Shown: positions 56,699 through 64,000 of the stretch, piece after piece | Position numbering within the stretch: position 1 is the first letter of the stretch | Layout: every line of letters begins with the position of its first letter | NCBI GenBank assembly: GCA_963734865.1 | Contig: CAVTIV010000023.1 | Coordinates: forward strand, 62,001-126,000 | From: CBDCUW01 sp963734865 | GTDB lineage: Bacteria; Planctomycetota; Planctomycetia; Pirellulales; Pirellulaceae | DNA: 64,000 bases | Direction: 5' to 3' | Position numbers and translations under genes: made by a program | Notes under the pieces: model-generated | Told to the model about the DNA's origin: nothing | Seen by the model: the letters and a program-made list of their open reading frames with translations, nothing else | Databases searched by the model: none

Positions 56699-58428
56699 TC
56701 ACTGGCTGTTTGCCGGACGGACAAGTCGCAGGACGGTGGTTCCGCTGCTGACTCCAATCCCGGATACCGTCAAAGAAAACGAACCGTTGCGAATCGACGC
56801 GACCTTCTCATCGCTGAAATACTCTCGAACCTCGGTCCCATTATAGAGGAGTCCATCGATACTCACGGTGACGGTCTGCGGTCGCTTTGTCTGGTTGACG
56901 AAAATCAGATAGCCTTCGCCGTTGTGGTCTCGAGTGCCGACGCGGACGTTGTCCGTCGCATCGACGCTTGCTTTCCACGAAGTCCAATGAGGTTCGCGGA
57001 TGATCGGTAGCAACTGGTCCACTTCGCGGCGCAGATTGGGAAAGTCGGGCCACCAGGGTTTCATGTCCACAGGTCCGACGGTCGGAGATCCCTTTTGGCA
57101 ATCGGCATTAAAGCAGTCTCGCCAGTAGCCAATTGCTTTCGCGCCGAGAATGATCGAATTGTAAAGCCGCAGTCGCATGTCACCGGCACCGTCCACGCCG
57201 TTGAACTGCGCGAACGCGGCGGGGCTGGTCTGCTTTTCTTCGCGATCCAGGATGAAGAACCCTTCGTCACCGCCCGGGCTTGCTCCGCCTGTGTCGGCAG
57301 CGCTGCCGCCGAAGTAGGTGCCCGAGACATCCACGAGTCCTCGCGCCGCGTGAACGCGCGCAATGTTGAATGTGCCTTGAAGAGCATAGACGGGACGCAA
57401 CCTCTTTCCGGATGAATCGACGTCGATGCTCTTGATCGTGTTGATGACGTCGACCGGCACTTGCCACTGGTCGTGATTGACTTCGTTGTCCCAGTAATAG
57501 AGTAGCAGGTTTTCGCCGAGTCCTTGATCGAAGATTTCTTTCACCTGCGTGCGCAAATCGTCGAGGTTGTTGTAGGCCCAGCCAGCGGGGAAGGTGTATT
57601 GACTGATCGAAAAGCCGGACATCAATCCGTCGGGATTGAATTCGCTAACGGCCTCTTTCGCCTGCTTCACATGCGCCGCAGACCCCGTCCAGATGTTGAC
57701 GTTCCAACCTTGCTTCGAATACACCGACCAGTCCCGGTAGTTATCTGCGTATATGCAGAGCGGGAAAAAGGGCGTCCAAACGCCGTTCTTCTTGACCTCG
57801 AAGTTACCGAGTGCATCGACGCGAACGTGGGCCCCGTCGAAAGGCTTCTTCGGCGACGGCGGTTGTTCGAGCCCGAGTCCTTCGCCCAGATAAAAATCGT
57901 CGGCCCACACTTCGCCGCCCGGCTTGGTGTTTTCCGTCTTGAACGCCTGACAGCCGATAAATGCTACGCCTTCGGGCACGATGAACGGCAGGGCATACTC
58001 CTCCCATTGACCGTCCCGCGACGTGCCGCCTCGTCCCGAGGCGTGGTTGCGGATGAACTTGCGATTACTGTCGTGCAGACTGATCTGCGCACGACATAGG
58101 TCGGACCGTTCAGTGTCTTGATGTAAAAGCCATACGTGTACCGCTTGCCGGACTGAACCGCGATCAGCTCCGTCAACGCCATGCTCGGCGGCGGCGTCAC
58201 CAGCTTCATCGACCCCGAACCGTCGTCAGTCCTCGACGTGGAAGCGTCGTACTCGGCATCGCGCAGGTAAGACCAATTTGCCTTTGTGTTCACCGACGGA
58301 TTGACGATTAGATTCGCACCCTGCCGCGGCACGTGAGGCGGAGATGCTGCGGTGTCTTGAGCGGAGGCGGCGTCGCTCTGCAGCAGCAGAACCAGCAAAA
58401 AACAGCAGCCGCGCAAAAGCAACTTCAT
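56699..58428 (-). CDS. Secreted glycoside-hydrolase-like protein, one frameshift
   Basis: About 576 residues. ATG 58428 has AGGAG nine bases upstream and opens a signal peptide (LLLRGCCFLLVLLLQSDAASAQ). Residues about 40-190 form a carbohydrate-binding-like beta sandwich (ANLIVNPSVNTKANWSYLRD). The frame breaks near 58085-58094; one missing base restores YVVRQISLHDSNRKFIRNH. The rest looks like a TIM-barrel hydrolase (FEVKKNGVWTPFFPLCIYAD, NLLLYYWDNEVNHDQW) with a C-terminal beta domain (VTVSIDGLLYNGTEVREYF). Family unassigned. The start overlaps the stop of the serine hydrolase (ATGA). Confidence 0.78.
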
Positions 58429-59528
58429 GGCGAACTCCTCTGCGGTTTCACGGGACCAATCACCATTTCTTTTAATTCGTTCGTGGAAATGCCCGCCGTT
58501 GTGACTTGGCCCCATGAGAACATCGTGTCGCTCCAACCCTCCATCAGGCTGCTGTTGCCGCCCGCGTGACCGCGAACCAATGGCGTGTCGTCGATCAGAC
58601 GCTGGCCCTTCCAATTGCCGCGCGACGCCACGAGCAAGCCGACGCGGGCCAAGTCGCTGGCGCTCATTGACACCCAACCACCGCCGCCTTGTACGCGACA
58701 ATCGTTGATCTTGTACGGCGGATCGCAGAACAACCCGTAACCCGGCATCCCCGGATACCAGTCGCGATTGTCGTGCAATTCCCGACCGGTCGCCCATTGC
58801 CAGTCGTCCGGCTGGATGCCCATATGGTCGAAGAGCTTTTCGTCGAGCACATCTTTGAGTTCCCGTATCCAGATGGCGGTCAACGCCTGCGACAACCGCC
58901 AACGTCCTCCACTTAAGTAGCGTGATTCCTTTCCCGGCTCGACGTGAGCGTAGTTGTCCGCCGTCGGGTCGCCGGTCCATTTCGCCCAACTCGGTACGTC
59001 TTGCTTTTTCGACCAGAAAAAGCCGTTGCTGATTGGGAAGCCGCCGCGCATGGTGTGCAAATGAAAAAACGTCAGCGACTGATGAACGCCCCGGTCCATC
59101 CGCTTGTGATCGGCGTCCAATTGTCCTTCGCCCGTCCAGTACTTCCGAATCGGATCGTTGGCATCTTTGATCAAGCCTTCGTCGATCGCCAATTGCAAGG
59201 CAAACGACGTGAAGGCCTTGCCGACCGAGGCACTCTGAACTCTGCATTCGCCGTCGCCGAACGTGTTCAACAAATACCCGCCGCGCGTCACGACGACGCC
59301 GAAGTTGCGACTGGGATTCTGACCCCAACTGTTGTTGCCGGACGGTTTCTGCCGCGCGACCCACGCGTTCCACTTCGCGACGTCAAGGCCGGCCTGTTGC
59401 GGTGTGATCGTCTGCCATTGGGCACTGGGATAGACAACCCAGTCGGGCACCTGTGCCTCGGCACTCAGCGACATCGTGGCGGTCAGCAACGCGAGGATCA
59501 TGAAAGCGATCAAGAAACTGCGCGGCAT
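58425..59528 (-). CDS. Secreted serine hydrolase of the beta-lactamase family
   Basis: 367 residues from ATG 59528, which opens a signal peptide (FLIAFMILALLTATMSLSAEA). The nucleophile motif SxxK is CRVQSASVGKAF (Ser-Val-Gly-Lys). The fold is that of class C beta-lactamases / DD-peptidase-like esterases; family members often act as esterases on sugar or peptide conjugates. HDNRDWYPGMPGYGLFCDPP and GGGGWVSMSASDLARVGLLV are typical C-terminal segments. The stop overlaps the next start (ATGA), and the gene begins 11 bases after the DUF4185-like gene, so it is co-translated with both neighbours. Confidence 0.88.
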   Translation of the reverse strand: MPRSFLIAFMILALLTATMSLSAEAQVPDWVVYPSAQWQTITPQQAGLDVAKWNAWVARQKPSGNNSWGQNPSRNFGVVVTRGGYLLNTFGDGECRVQSASVGKAFTSFALQLAIDEGLIKDANDPIRKYWTGEGQLDADHKRMDRGVHQSLTFFHLHTMRGGFPISNGFFWSKKQDVPSWAKWTGDPTADNYAHVEPGKESRYLSGGRWRLSQALTAIWIRELKDVLDEKLFDHMGIQPDDWQWATGRELHDNRDWYPGMPGYGLFCDPPYKINDCRVQGGGGWVSMSASDLARVGLLVASRGNWKGQRLIDDTPLVRGHAGGNSSLMEGWSDTMFSWGQVTTAGISTNELKEMVIGPVKPQRSSP

Positions 59529-59538
59529 GCTATTGTCC

Positions 59539-60645
59539 TCATTTGCCCTTCGATGCTTTGTCGTCGGTCGTCGCCAGGATGAATTCGCCGCGCACCGTAT
59601 TCCACGAGTCGTTCGCACCGGTGCCGGTGAAGATCAATGTAAAACTCTTGCCATCCTCACCGAGCCATTTGTTGGAAAAGTTCCAGAAGAAGGTCGAACC
59701 GAACTTGCCCCAGTTCCGGTAATAGTCGACGGTGGTCCACGGTCCCCACGGCTGGGTCGCGTCGAACATGCCGAGGTTTCCATGGAAGGACGCGTCGTGT
59801 TCGGTGCACAGCAGATAGCGTTTCAAGCCTGCGTTGTAGCTGACGCTGAAACACCAGCCGACGCCGTTGACATCTTCGAATACAGGACGTCGAGCGGCGA
59901 TGTCCTTGGTCCACTTTGGTTGACTGCTGTCATCGAGTCCGGTGAAGAATTCATACGCGGCTCGTTGCATGAGCTTGTCTTTCGGCACGCGCAGCAGGTC
60001 GATTTGTCCGGGCTTGTGGACATTCAGTTGTGACGGATTGCCTTGCAGCCGGATGGCGTAAGCATAAACATAGTTGTCGCGGGCCCCGGCGTAATCGCTG
60101 CCGAACTGGCAAAACGTTGGCATGATCAGCCGGTCGGACTTCAAAAACGCCCAATCGGCCTTCGACCAATTCGTACCGTGATCGGTGGACTTATGAAGCC
60201 GCGTTTCCCGGTAGCTGGTCGTGTCCGACCCCGGTCCGACCCACATGTACAACGCGCCGCCGACCGACAGAATGCCGTAGCTCTTACCGCCGAACCTGGC
60301 GGCGTTTTGAGCGTTCTTACCACCCCAGACGTTTACGCCTTGATATTTGTTGCTGGCTCCTTCGATTCGCGCGACTCCCAGACTGACTCGGCCGTCGCCG
60401 TTCGTCCCGCCGAATCCGCCGCCATCGCCCCACGCCGCGTACTGATGATCGTCGTCAGCCCAGGTGATTGCCCAATTGTCGCTGCCTGGTGCCCGCCGCT
60501 CGTGCGTTGCGAAATCGAATGTGACACTGGCGATAACCTGGCTCGGCGGATACGGCGGTTCCGCCCGAGCCGCCGCTGCAAACAGCAGACACATTCCCGC
60601 CCACAGGAAACGACGCGCGTCAATCGTTCGCTTGTCCAATCGCAT
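59539..60645 (-). CDS. Secreted DUF4185-like protein, paralogue B
   Basis: 368 residues from ATG 60645 with AGAGGA upstream and a signal peptide (FLWAGMCLLFAAAARAE). The fold is a five-bladed-propeller-like repeat seen in DUF4185 proteins: PGSDNWAITWADDDHQYAAW, GDGGGFGGTNGDGRVSLGVA, RIEGASNKYQGVNVWGGKNA, and WGPWTTVDYYRNWGKFGST. It is a tandem paralogue of the gene just upstream (60669-61761), with the same block order. The family is thought to bind or hydrolyse glycans, but no catalytic residue is certain. It ends 11 bases before the serine hydrolase. Confidence 0.85.
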   Translation of the reverse strand: MRLDKRTIDARRFLWAGMCLLFAAAARAEPPYPPSQVIASVTFDFATHERRAPGSDNWAITWADDDHQYAAWGDGGGFGGTNGDGRVSLGVARIEGASNKYQGVNVWGGKNAQNAARFGGKSYGILSVGGALYMWVGPGSDTTSYRETRLHKSTDHGTNWSKADWAFLKSDRLIMPTFCQFGSDYAGARDNYVYAYAIRLQGNPSQLNVHKPGQIDLLRVPKDKLMQRAAYEFFTGLDDSSQPKWTKDIAARRPVFEDVNGVGWCFSVSYNAGLKRYLLCTEHDASFHGNLGMFDATQPWGPWTTVDYYRNWGKFGSTFFWNFSNKWLGEDGKSFTLIFTGTGANDSWNTVRGEFILATTDDKASKGK

Positions 60646-60668
60646 GAGTACTTCCTCTGATCCTGCTG

Positions 60669-61761
60669 CTACTTGTCTTTGAGCGTGAGTGAGACTTTCA
60701 CGATGTTGAGCTTGTCGTGCGCCTGAATGCCGGTCTGCGCCGGCACCATAGACGCTGAACACGCACCACATCGTTCGTCCGTCGTCGCTGATCCATTTCT
60801 GTGGGAAATCACAGTTCAACCCGTGACCTGCGGTGCCCATCTGGCCCCAGTCCTCGTAGTAGGCCACGGTCGTCCACGGTCCCCAGGGCTGCGGTGCGTC
60901 GAAGATGCCGAGTTGGCCTGGTCCCGTGTGAAAGCTAGTGAGGAGGAACCGCTTGAGCACTGGGTGATAGACGACGCCCGTCGTGGGAATCACGCCGTGC
61001 GGGTCGCTGAATACCGGCTTGGCGGTGGCGACGTCGGACGACCAAATCGGACGGTCGCCCTCCAGTCCAGCAACAAACTCATAGGCGGCACGGTCCTTCA
61101 TCTTCTCCTTCGGCACGCGGGACAGGTACGTGGCGTTGCCTGCACCCTGAGCCGCCTGCCGGAAGCCATAGATATAGACGTAACCATCCAACTCCTTGGG
61201 CAGTTCAGCATAGTCGCGACCAAAGTTCAGGAAACGGGCCGGTTTGAAATTCCCGTCACCTTTGGGAAACACCCACGAGGTCTGCTGCCAGGTCGCTCCA
61301 CCGTCGTCGGACCATGCCAGCGAATGATTGACGTCGGGCCATGTTCCATCCTGTAGATTGAGCCGCGCGTAGAGCGTTCCATCGACGTATAGAATGCCGC
61401 CTGTTTTTCCTTTTTGAGGAAACGACGCAGGATGCAGCGCGTTCTTACCACCGTTGATATTGACGCCTCGAAACTTCTCGGGCGGACCTTCAATGCGCGC
61501 GAAGCCCATGCTCACTCTGCCGTCGGAGTTTGTTCCGCCGAATCCGCCGCCGTCACCCCAAGCCGTGTAAAGGTGTCCGTCGGGACCCCAGGTCACAGGC
61601 CACAGATCACTCCCCGGAGCCGCTGTTTTGTGCGTGTCCCAGTGCCAGGTGATGTCTTCGATCACTTCGCTGCGTGGATACGGCGGTTCGGCGGCGCGTA
61701 GTGTCACGCAGTGATGGGATGCGCAACAAATGATGAACAGTATGAGTCGAAGCGGCTTCAT
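60669..61761 (-). CDS. Secreted DUF4185-like protein, paralogue A, one frameshift
   Basis: About 364 residues from ATG 61761, with a signal peptide (RLILFIICCASHHCVTLRAA). It shares the block order of its neighbour B: PGSDLWPVTWGPDGHLYTAW, GDGGGFGGTNSDGRVSMGFA, NINGGKNALHPASFPQKGKT, and WGPWTTVAYYEDWGQMGTA. A shift near 60735-60745 is needed to reach the proper end QTGIQAHDKLNIVKVSLTLK and stop at 60669-60671; without it the frame runs on into gene B and makes a false 760-residue fusion. It is the first clearly intact gene of the leftward set. Confidence 0.82.
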
Positions 61762-61949
61762 GAATTGACCACCGTGTCCGTAGGATGATAGACAGAACGA
61801 TATGCGACGGGCGCGTCGTGTCGTGGTACATGGTTTGCCGGGCGACTTGGGTTTGCGTGTCAGTGGCCCGGTCGTTGCCGGTGTTGGTATTGCGGTCCCA
61901 GAGAGGGAAGCCCCCGTCGCCATCATGGCGTTAGCGCTGCGTGTCATCA

Positions 61950-62382
61950 TCAACGCTCCTTGGCCGGTTTGGCAGCCGCATCGAATGCTGCCAGAGCGGA
62001 TCGAGCTTTGGCTAAAACGATCCGTTCTTTGGAGTCCAATTGATCCATTCGTCGCGGTTCGCGGAGATCGCAGGAACGGCGAAGACGAGTATCTGGAGTG
62101 GTTCGCTGCGAGCCATTGTGAAAACACCACCCCGCCGCGCCGCCAGTGACGGCACCGCGCAGATCATCGAGATCCCGGCGAATGAATTCATCGAGAGCAC
62201 CCAGCGCCCCGTAGTAACTGATCCCCAGCAAAAACGTGGGCCTTTCGTTGAGCGTAAACCGCGAGTCCCACAGGCCCAGGACGGTTGTTTCGGCCGCCTG
62301 CGCCTCCGCGGGTGGACACAGTGACAGCCGCCGTCAACATAGCAATTCGGCCTGTTGCGGCGAGGAAGTAACGTCGTTTCAT
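61950..62382 (-). pseudogene. Internally deleted cellulase-family glycosyl hydrolase remnant
   Basis: ATG 62382 opens a signal (MKRRYFLAATGRIAMLTAAV). A shift near 62308-62315 leads into ETTVLGLWDSRFTLNERPTF, then LLGISYYGALGALDEFIRRD and LDDLRGAV, the N-terminal part of an exported GH5-like cellulase-family protein. The sequence then jumps directly to what looks like the C-terminal end (GAAGWCFHNGSQRTTP; SCDLREPRRMDQLDSKER). The catalytic barrel of roughly 250-300 residues that should lie between is missing, so this is a deletion derivative and unlikely to be active. Confidence 0.65.
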
Positions 62383-62650
62383 GGTCGTTTGTCTGGTACA
62401 GTTGTGGTGCAACATTGACTCTAGCCGATATGCCACACGGCGGCGAATGTGTCACGAAAAGTGGCGTTTCTTCCAAGGCGAGCGCGATTCTGTGACACGT
62501 TTTTGTTCGCCCGGCATATCAGTCAATGGAACAGAGGCGGCTGCGTCCCCGCCTGTCGCCACTCGCAACTCCCCCCCAAAAAAAGCCCCGCCTGGTCTCG
62601 ACGAGATGGCTGTCACATGCCGAAACCCACTTCTTATCGCACGACACTAG

Positions 62651-62740
62651 TTGGACCGCGCCATTTTGGTTGTAGTCCTGCCACTCCGCTGGCAGGGCAT
62701 ACCGCGATTCGCGGCAAATGACCCGCCAGCGGAGTCGCGG
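62651..62740. repeat. Left inverted repeat flanking the PmoA-like gene
   Basis: About 90 bases (ttggaccgcgccattttggt...gcggagtcgcgg) that match 63847-63937 in inverted orientation with few differences. Each copy contains hairpins such as CCTGCCA-CTCCGC-TGGCAGG. It ends immediately before the stop of the PmoA-like gene. Confidence 0.85.
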
Positions 62741-63715
62741 TCATTCGTTGCACCACGTCTCCCACTGCTGGTCAATCCACTTTGGATCGGGTTTCGTGTC
62801 CGCAATCAAGAAGCGATATCGACCTTTCAAAGGATGATCGTGGTCGATGGTGAAAGCACCGTCGACAGATGGTGCAAAGCAAAAATACGGTTTCGATGGA
62901 TGCAGGCGGGCCGCTTGGGGTGCTCGAAAATTGTCCGCATGAGACAAGACGGCAATGCTGACGGGATCGCCGCCGATGTTGCCCGATAGAGCCACCCATT
63001 TCGCGTGTTCATGATTCCCTTTGACCCGGTCGGAGCCGAGACTGTTCAGGAACTCGCTCGGTTCAATTTTGAGATCGCTTTGCTTGCGGGCTTCGCTGTC
63101 TTTCGCGGACAGCCATCGCGTTGGACCTCGCAGCACGATCCCACCGTAATGGTATTGGTTGATTATGAGCGGTTTTGTTGTGATCGCCGTTTGTTCGGTC
63201 TCCAGATCGAAGCAATGGTACGTTCCATCAGTCCGAAACACCGAGACTTTCCACCGCTCTCGCAAAACGTCAACGGGCGGCTCTGTTTCGACGCGGTGAA
63301 GCAAGTCGACTTCAAAACCCGCGACTTCTGCAGTTTGGAACGTGGACCCAACTCGTTCGTGCAGCACTCTCCCCGTCCGTCCCGCCAAATTCCAAAAATC
63401 AACCGCCCGGCCATCGTACGTCGTATTAACCCAAGCCGAGAAAATGCCCTGCTGATGGGCGTGATCAAACGGAAACATTGCCGTCACGATTTTACCATGC
63501 GGAGAGCCGACCGGATGCAGGCAACCGCTTCGTTCGTAGATCGGGTCGATACCCCTCGGAGCCGGTGGCGATACTTTGTTGTAAGTGACAACAACCTTGT
63601 CGGCTTGTGTGACGACGATCGTTTGTTCGTCTTCGACGACTTTTAACTTTTGCGCAAATGCCCCGTGCGTCATACACACTATCGCAGGGAAGCAGAGTAG
63701 CAACGACTTGACCAT
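62741..63715 (-). CDS. Secreted PmoA-family (DUF6807) protein
   Basis: 324 residues from ATG 63715, with GGGA about six bases upstream; an in-frame ATG at 63727 is an alternative. A signal peptide is present (LLLCFPAIVCMTHGAFAQ). The DUF6807/PmoA-like family signature is clear: GCLHPVGSPHGKIVTAMFPF followed by DHAHQQGIFSAWVNTTYDGR and AVDFWNLAGRTGRV, with paired His residues, and a C-terminal HDHPLKGRYRFLIADTKPDP. Despite the name, these are not methane monooxygenase subunits; they resemble sugar-binding or epimerase-like folds and often accompany Gfo/Idh enzymes. The gene sits between inverted repeats. Confidence 0.88.
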   Translation of the reverse strand: MVKSLLLCFPAIVCMTHGAFAQKLKVVEDEQTIVVTQADKVVVTYNKVSPPAPRGIDPIYERSGCLHPVGSPHGKIVTAMFPFDHAHQQGIFSAWVNTTYDGRAVDFWNLAGRTGRVLHERVGSTFQTAEVAGFEVDLLHRVETEPPVDVLRERWKVSVFRTDGTYHCFDLETEQTAITTKPLIINQYHYGGIVLRGPTRWLSAKDSEARKQSDLKIEPSEFLNSLGSDRVKGNHEHAKWVALSGNIGGDPVSIAVLSHADNFRAPQAARLHPSKPYFCFAPSVDGAFTIDHDHPLKGRYRFLIADTKPDPKWIDQQWETWCNE

Positions 63716-63846
63716 GATACGTCCCATTTCCCTTTTGCGTGACCGTCAATGGAATGCTGCTCCGCAGCGACAGCACAGCTTAGCTGGACAGCGCCACTTT
63801 TTAACGAAGACCTCGTGTTTTACCGGGCGATGCAATCCAAGTCGTC

Positions 63847-63937
63847 CCGCGACTCCGCTGGCGGGTCATTTGCCGCAAATCGCGGCATGCCCTGCCAGCG
63901 GAGTGGCAGGACGACAACAAAAGTGGCGCTGTCCAGT
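63847..63937. repeat. Right inverted repeat flanking the PmoA-like gene
   Basis: Inverted counterpart of 62651-62740, with the same hairpin cores (ccgcgactccgctggcgggt; cctgccagcggagtggcagg). A partial third piece, ctggacagcgccactttt, lies at about 63784-63801 in the opposite orientation to the end of this copy. Confidence 0.85.
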
Positions 63938-64000
63938 TTAGCGAAATGAGCCGAGATTGGGGGCGGCGAGAAGTAACGCGGCAGCCAGCAGCGGCTGGCC

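Noticed and set aside
59539..62130. A single 863-residue fusion of two DUF4185-like domains
   Set aside because: The fusion arises only because of a shift near 60740; the corrected frame of the first gene stops at 60669 and the second has its own start, ribosome binding site and signal peptide.
62741..63715. PmoA annotation taken as evidence for methane oxidation
   Set aside because: The family name is historical; the motifs are those of DUF6807 secreted proteins and no methane monooxygenase genes are present.

Overview
The window looks like a chromosomal segment of a planctomycete of the Pirellulales / Rhodopirellula type. The evidence is a groEL-groES-groEL-dnaJ-grpE cluster with two GroELs, a DUF1559 prepilin-like protein next to a tiny lipoprotein, a DUF1570-type protein, very large TPR/macroglobulin proteins, futalosine-pathway menaquinone genes (mqnA, mqnC), HemQ-type heme synthesis, and many secreted proteins with Sec, Tat or lipoprotein signals. 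Genus-level placement is inference.

Layout. 0.1-3.3 kb: a small secreted protein, hemQ and a Tyr/Pro-rich secreted protein. 3.9-9.4 kb: chaperone operon groEL1-groES-groEL2-dnaJ-grpE, followed by an FmdB zinc ribbon and an isochorismatase-like hydrolase. 10.5-18.6 kb: DUF1570-like protein, an unknown secreted protein coupled to a parvulin-type peptidyl-prolyl isomerase, a methyltransferase, and Tat-exported sulfite-oxidase-like and Gfo/Idh oxidoreductases. 18.8-27.2 kb: a giant TPR/alpha-2-macroglobulin-like coding region of about 2,800 codons split by one in-frame TGA. 27.5-38.6 kb: mostly leftward housekeeping genes (coiled-coil secreted protein, citrate synthase, CorC-like, ybeY, 7TM-HD phosphohydrolase, phoH, cdsA, uppS, purA). 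38.8-47.2 kb: SGNH hydrolase, glutathione peroxidase, MFS transporter, aspS, lipoprotein, mqnC, mqnA. 48.1-51.2 kb: a dihydropteroate-synthase-like protein overlapping pabB, then tRNA-Lys. 51.4-64 kb: an accessory, repeat-rich region with lipoproteins, DUF1559, a leftward set of secreted carbohydrate-type proteins (two tandem DUF4185-like paralogues, a serine hydrolase, glycosidase-like proteins), two gene remnants and a PmoA-like (DUF6807) gene between inverted repeats.

How the genes work together. The chaperone cluster is a complete Hsp60/Hsp70 co-chaperone set apart from dnaK. uppS, cdsA, phoH, the 7TM-HD protein, ybeY and the CorC-like gene form a typical envelope/RNA-maturation neighbourhood. 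The DHPS-like/pabB pair points to p-aminobenzoate going into a pterin cofactor, folate or tetrahydromethanopterin. The genes at 56.7-61.8 kb overlap or nearly abut, which suggests one transcript for secreted enzymes.

Caution on sequence quality. About 20 apparent frameshifts and one in-frame stop interrupt otherwise well-conserved genes, including groEL2, dnaJ, citrate synthase and phoH. Most are probably base-calling or assembly errors. I give gene extents across these breaks and state where each break lies.
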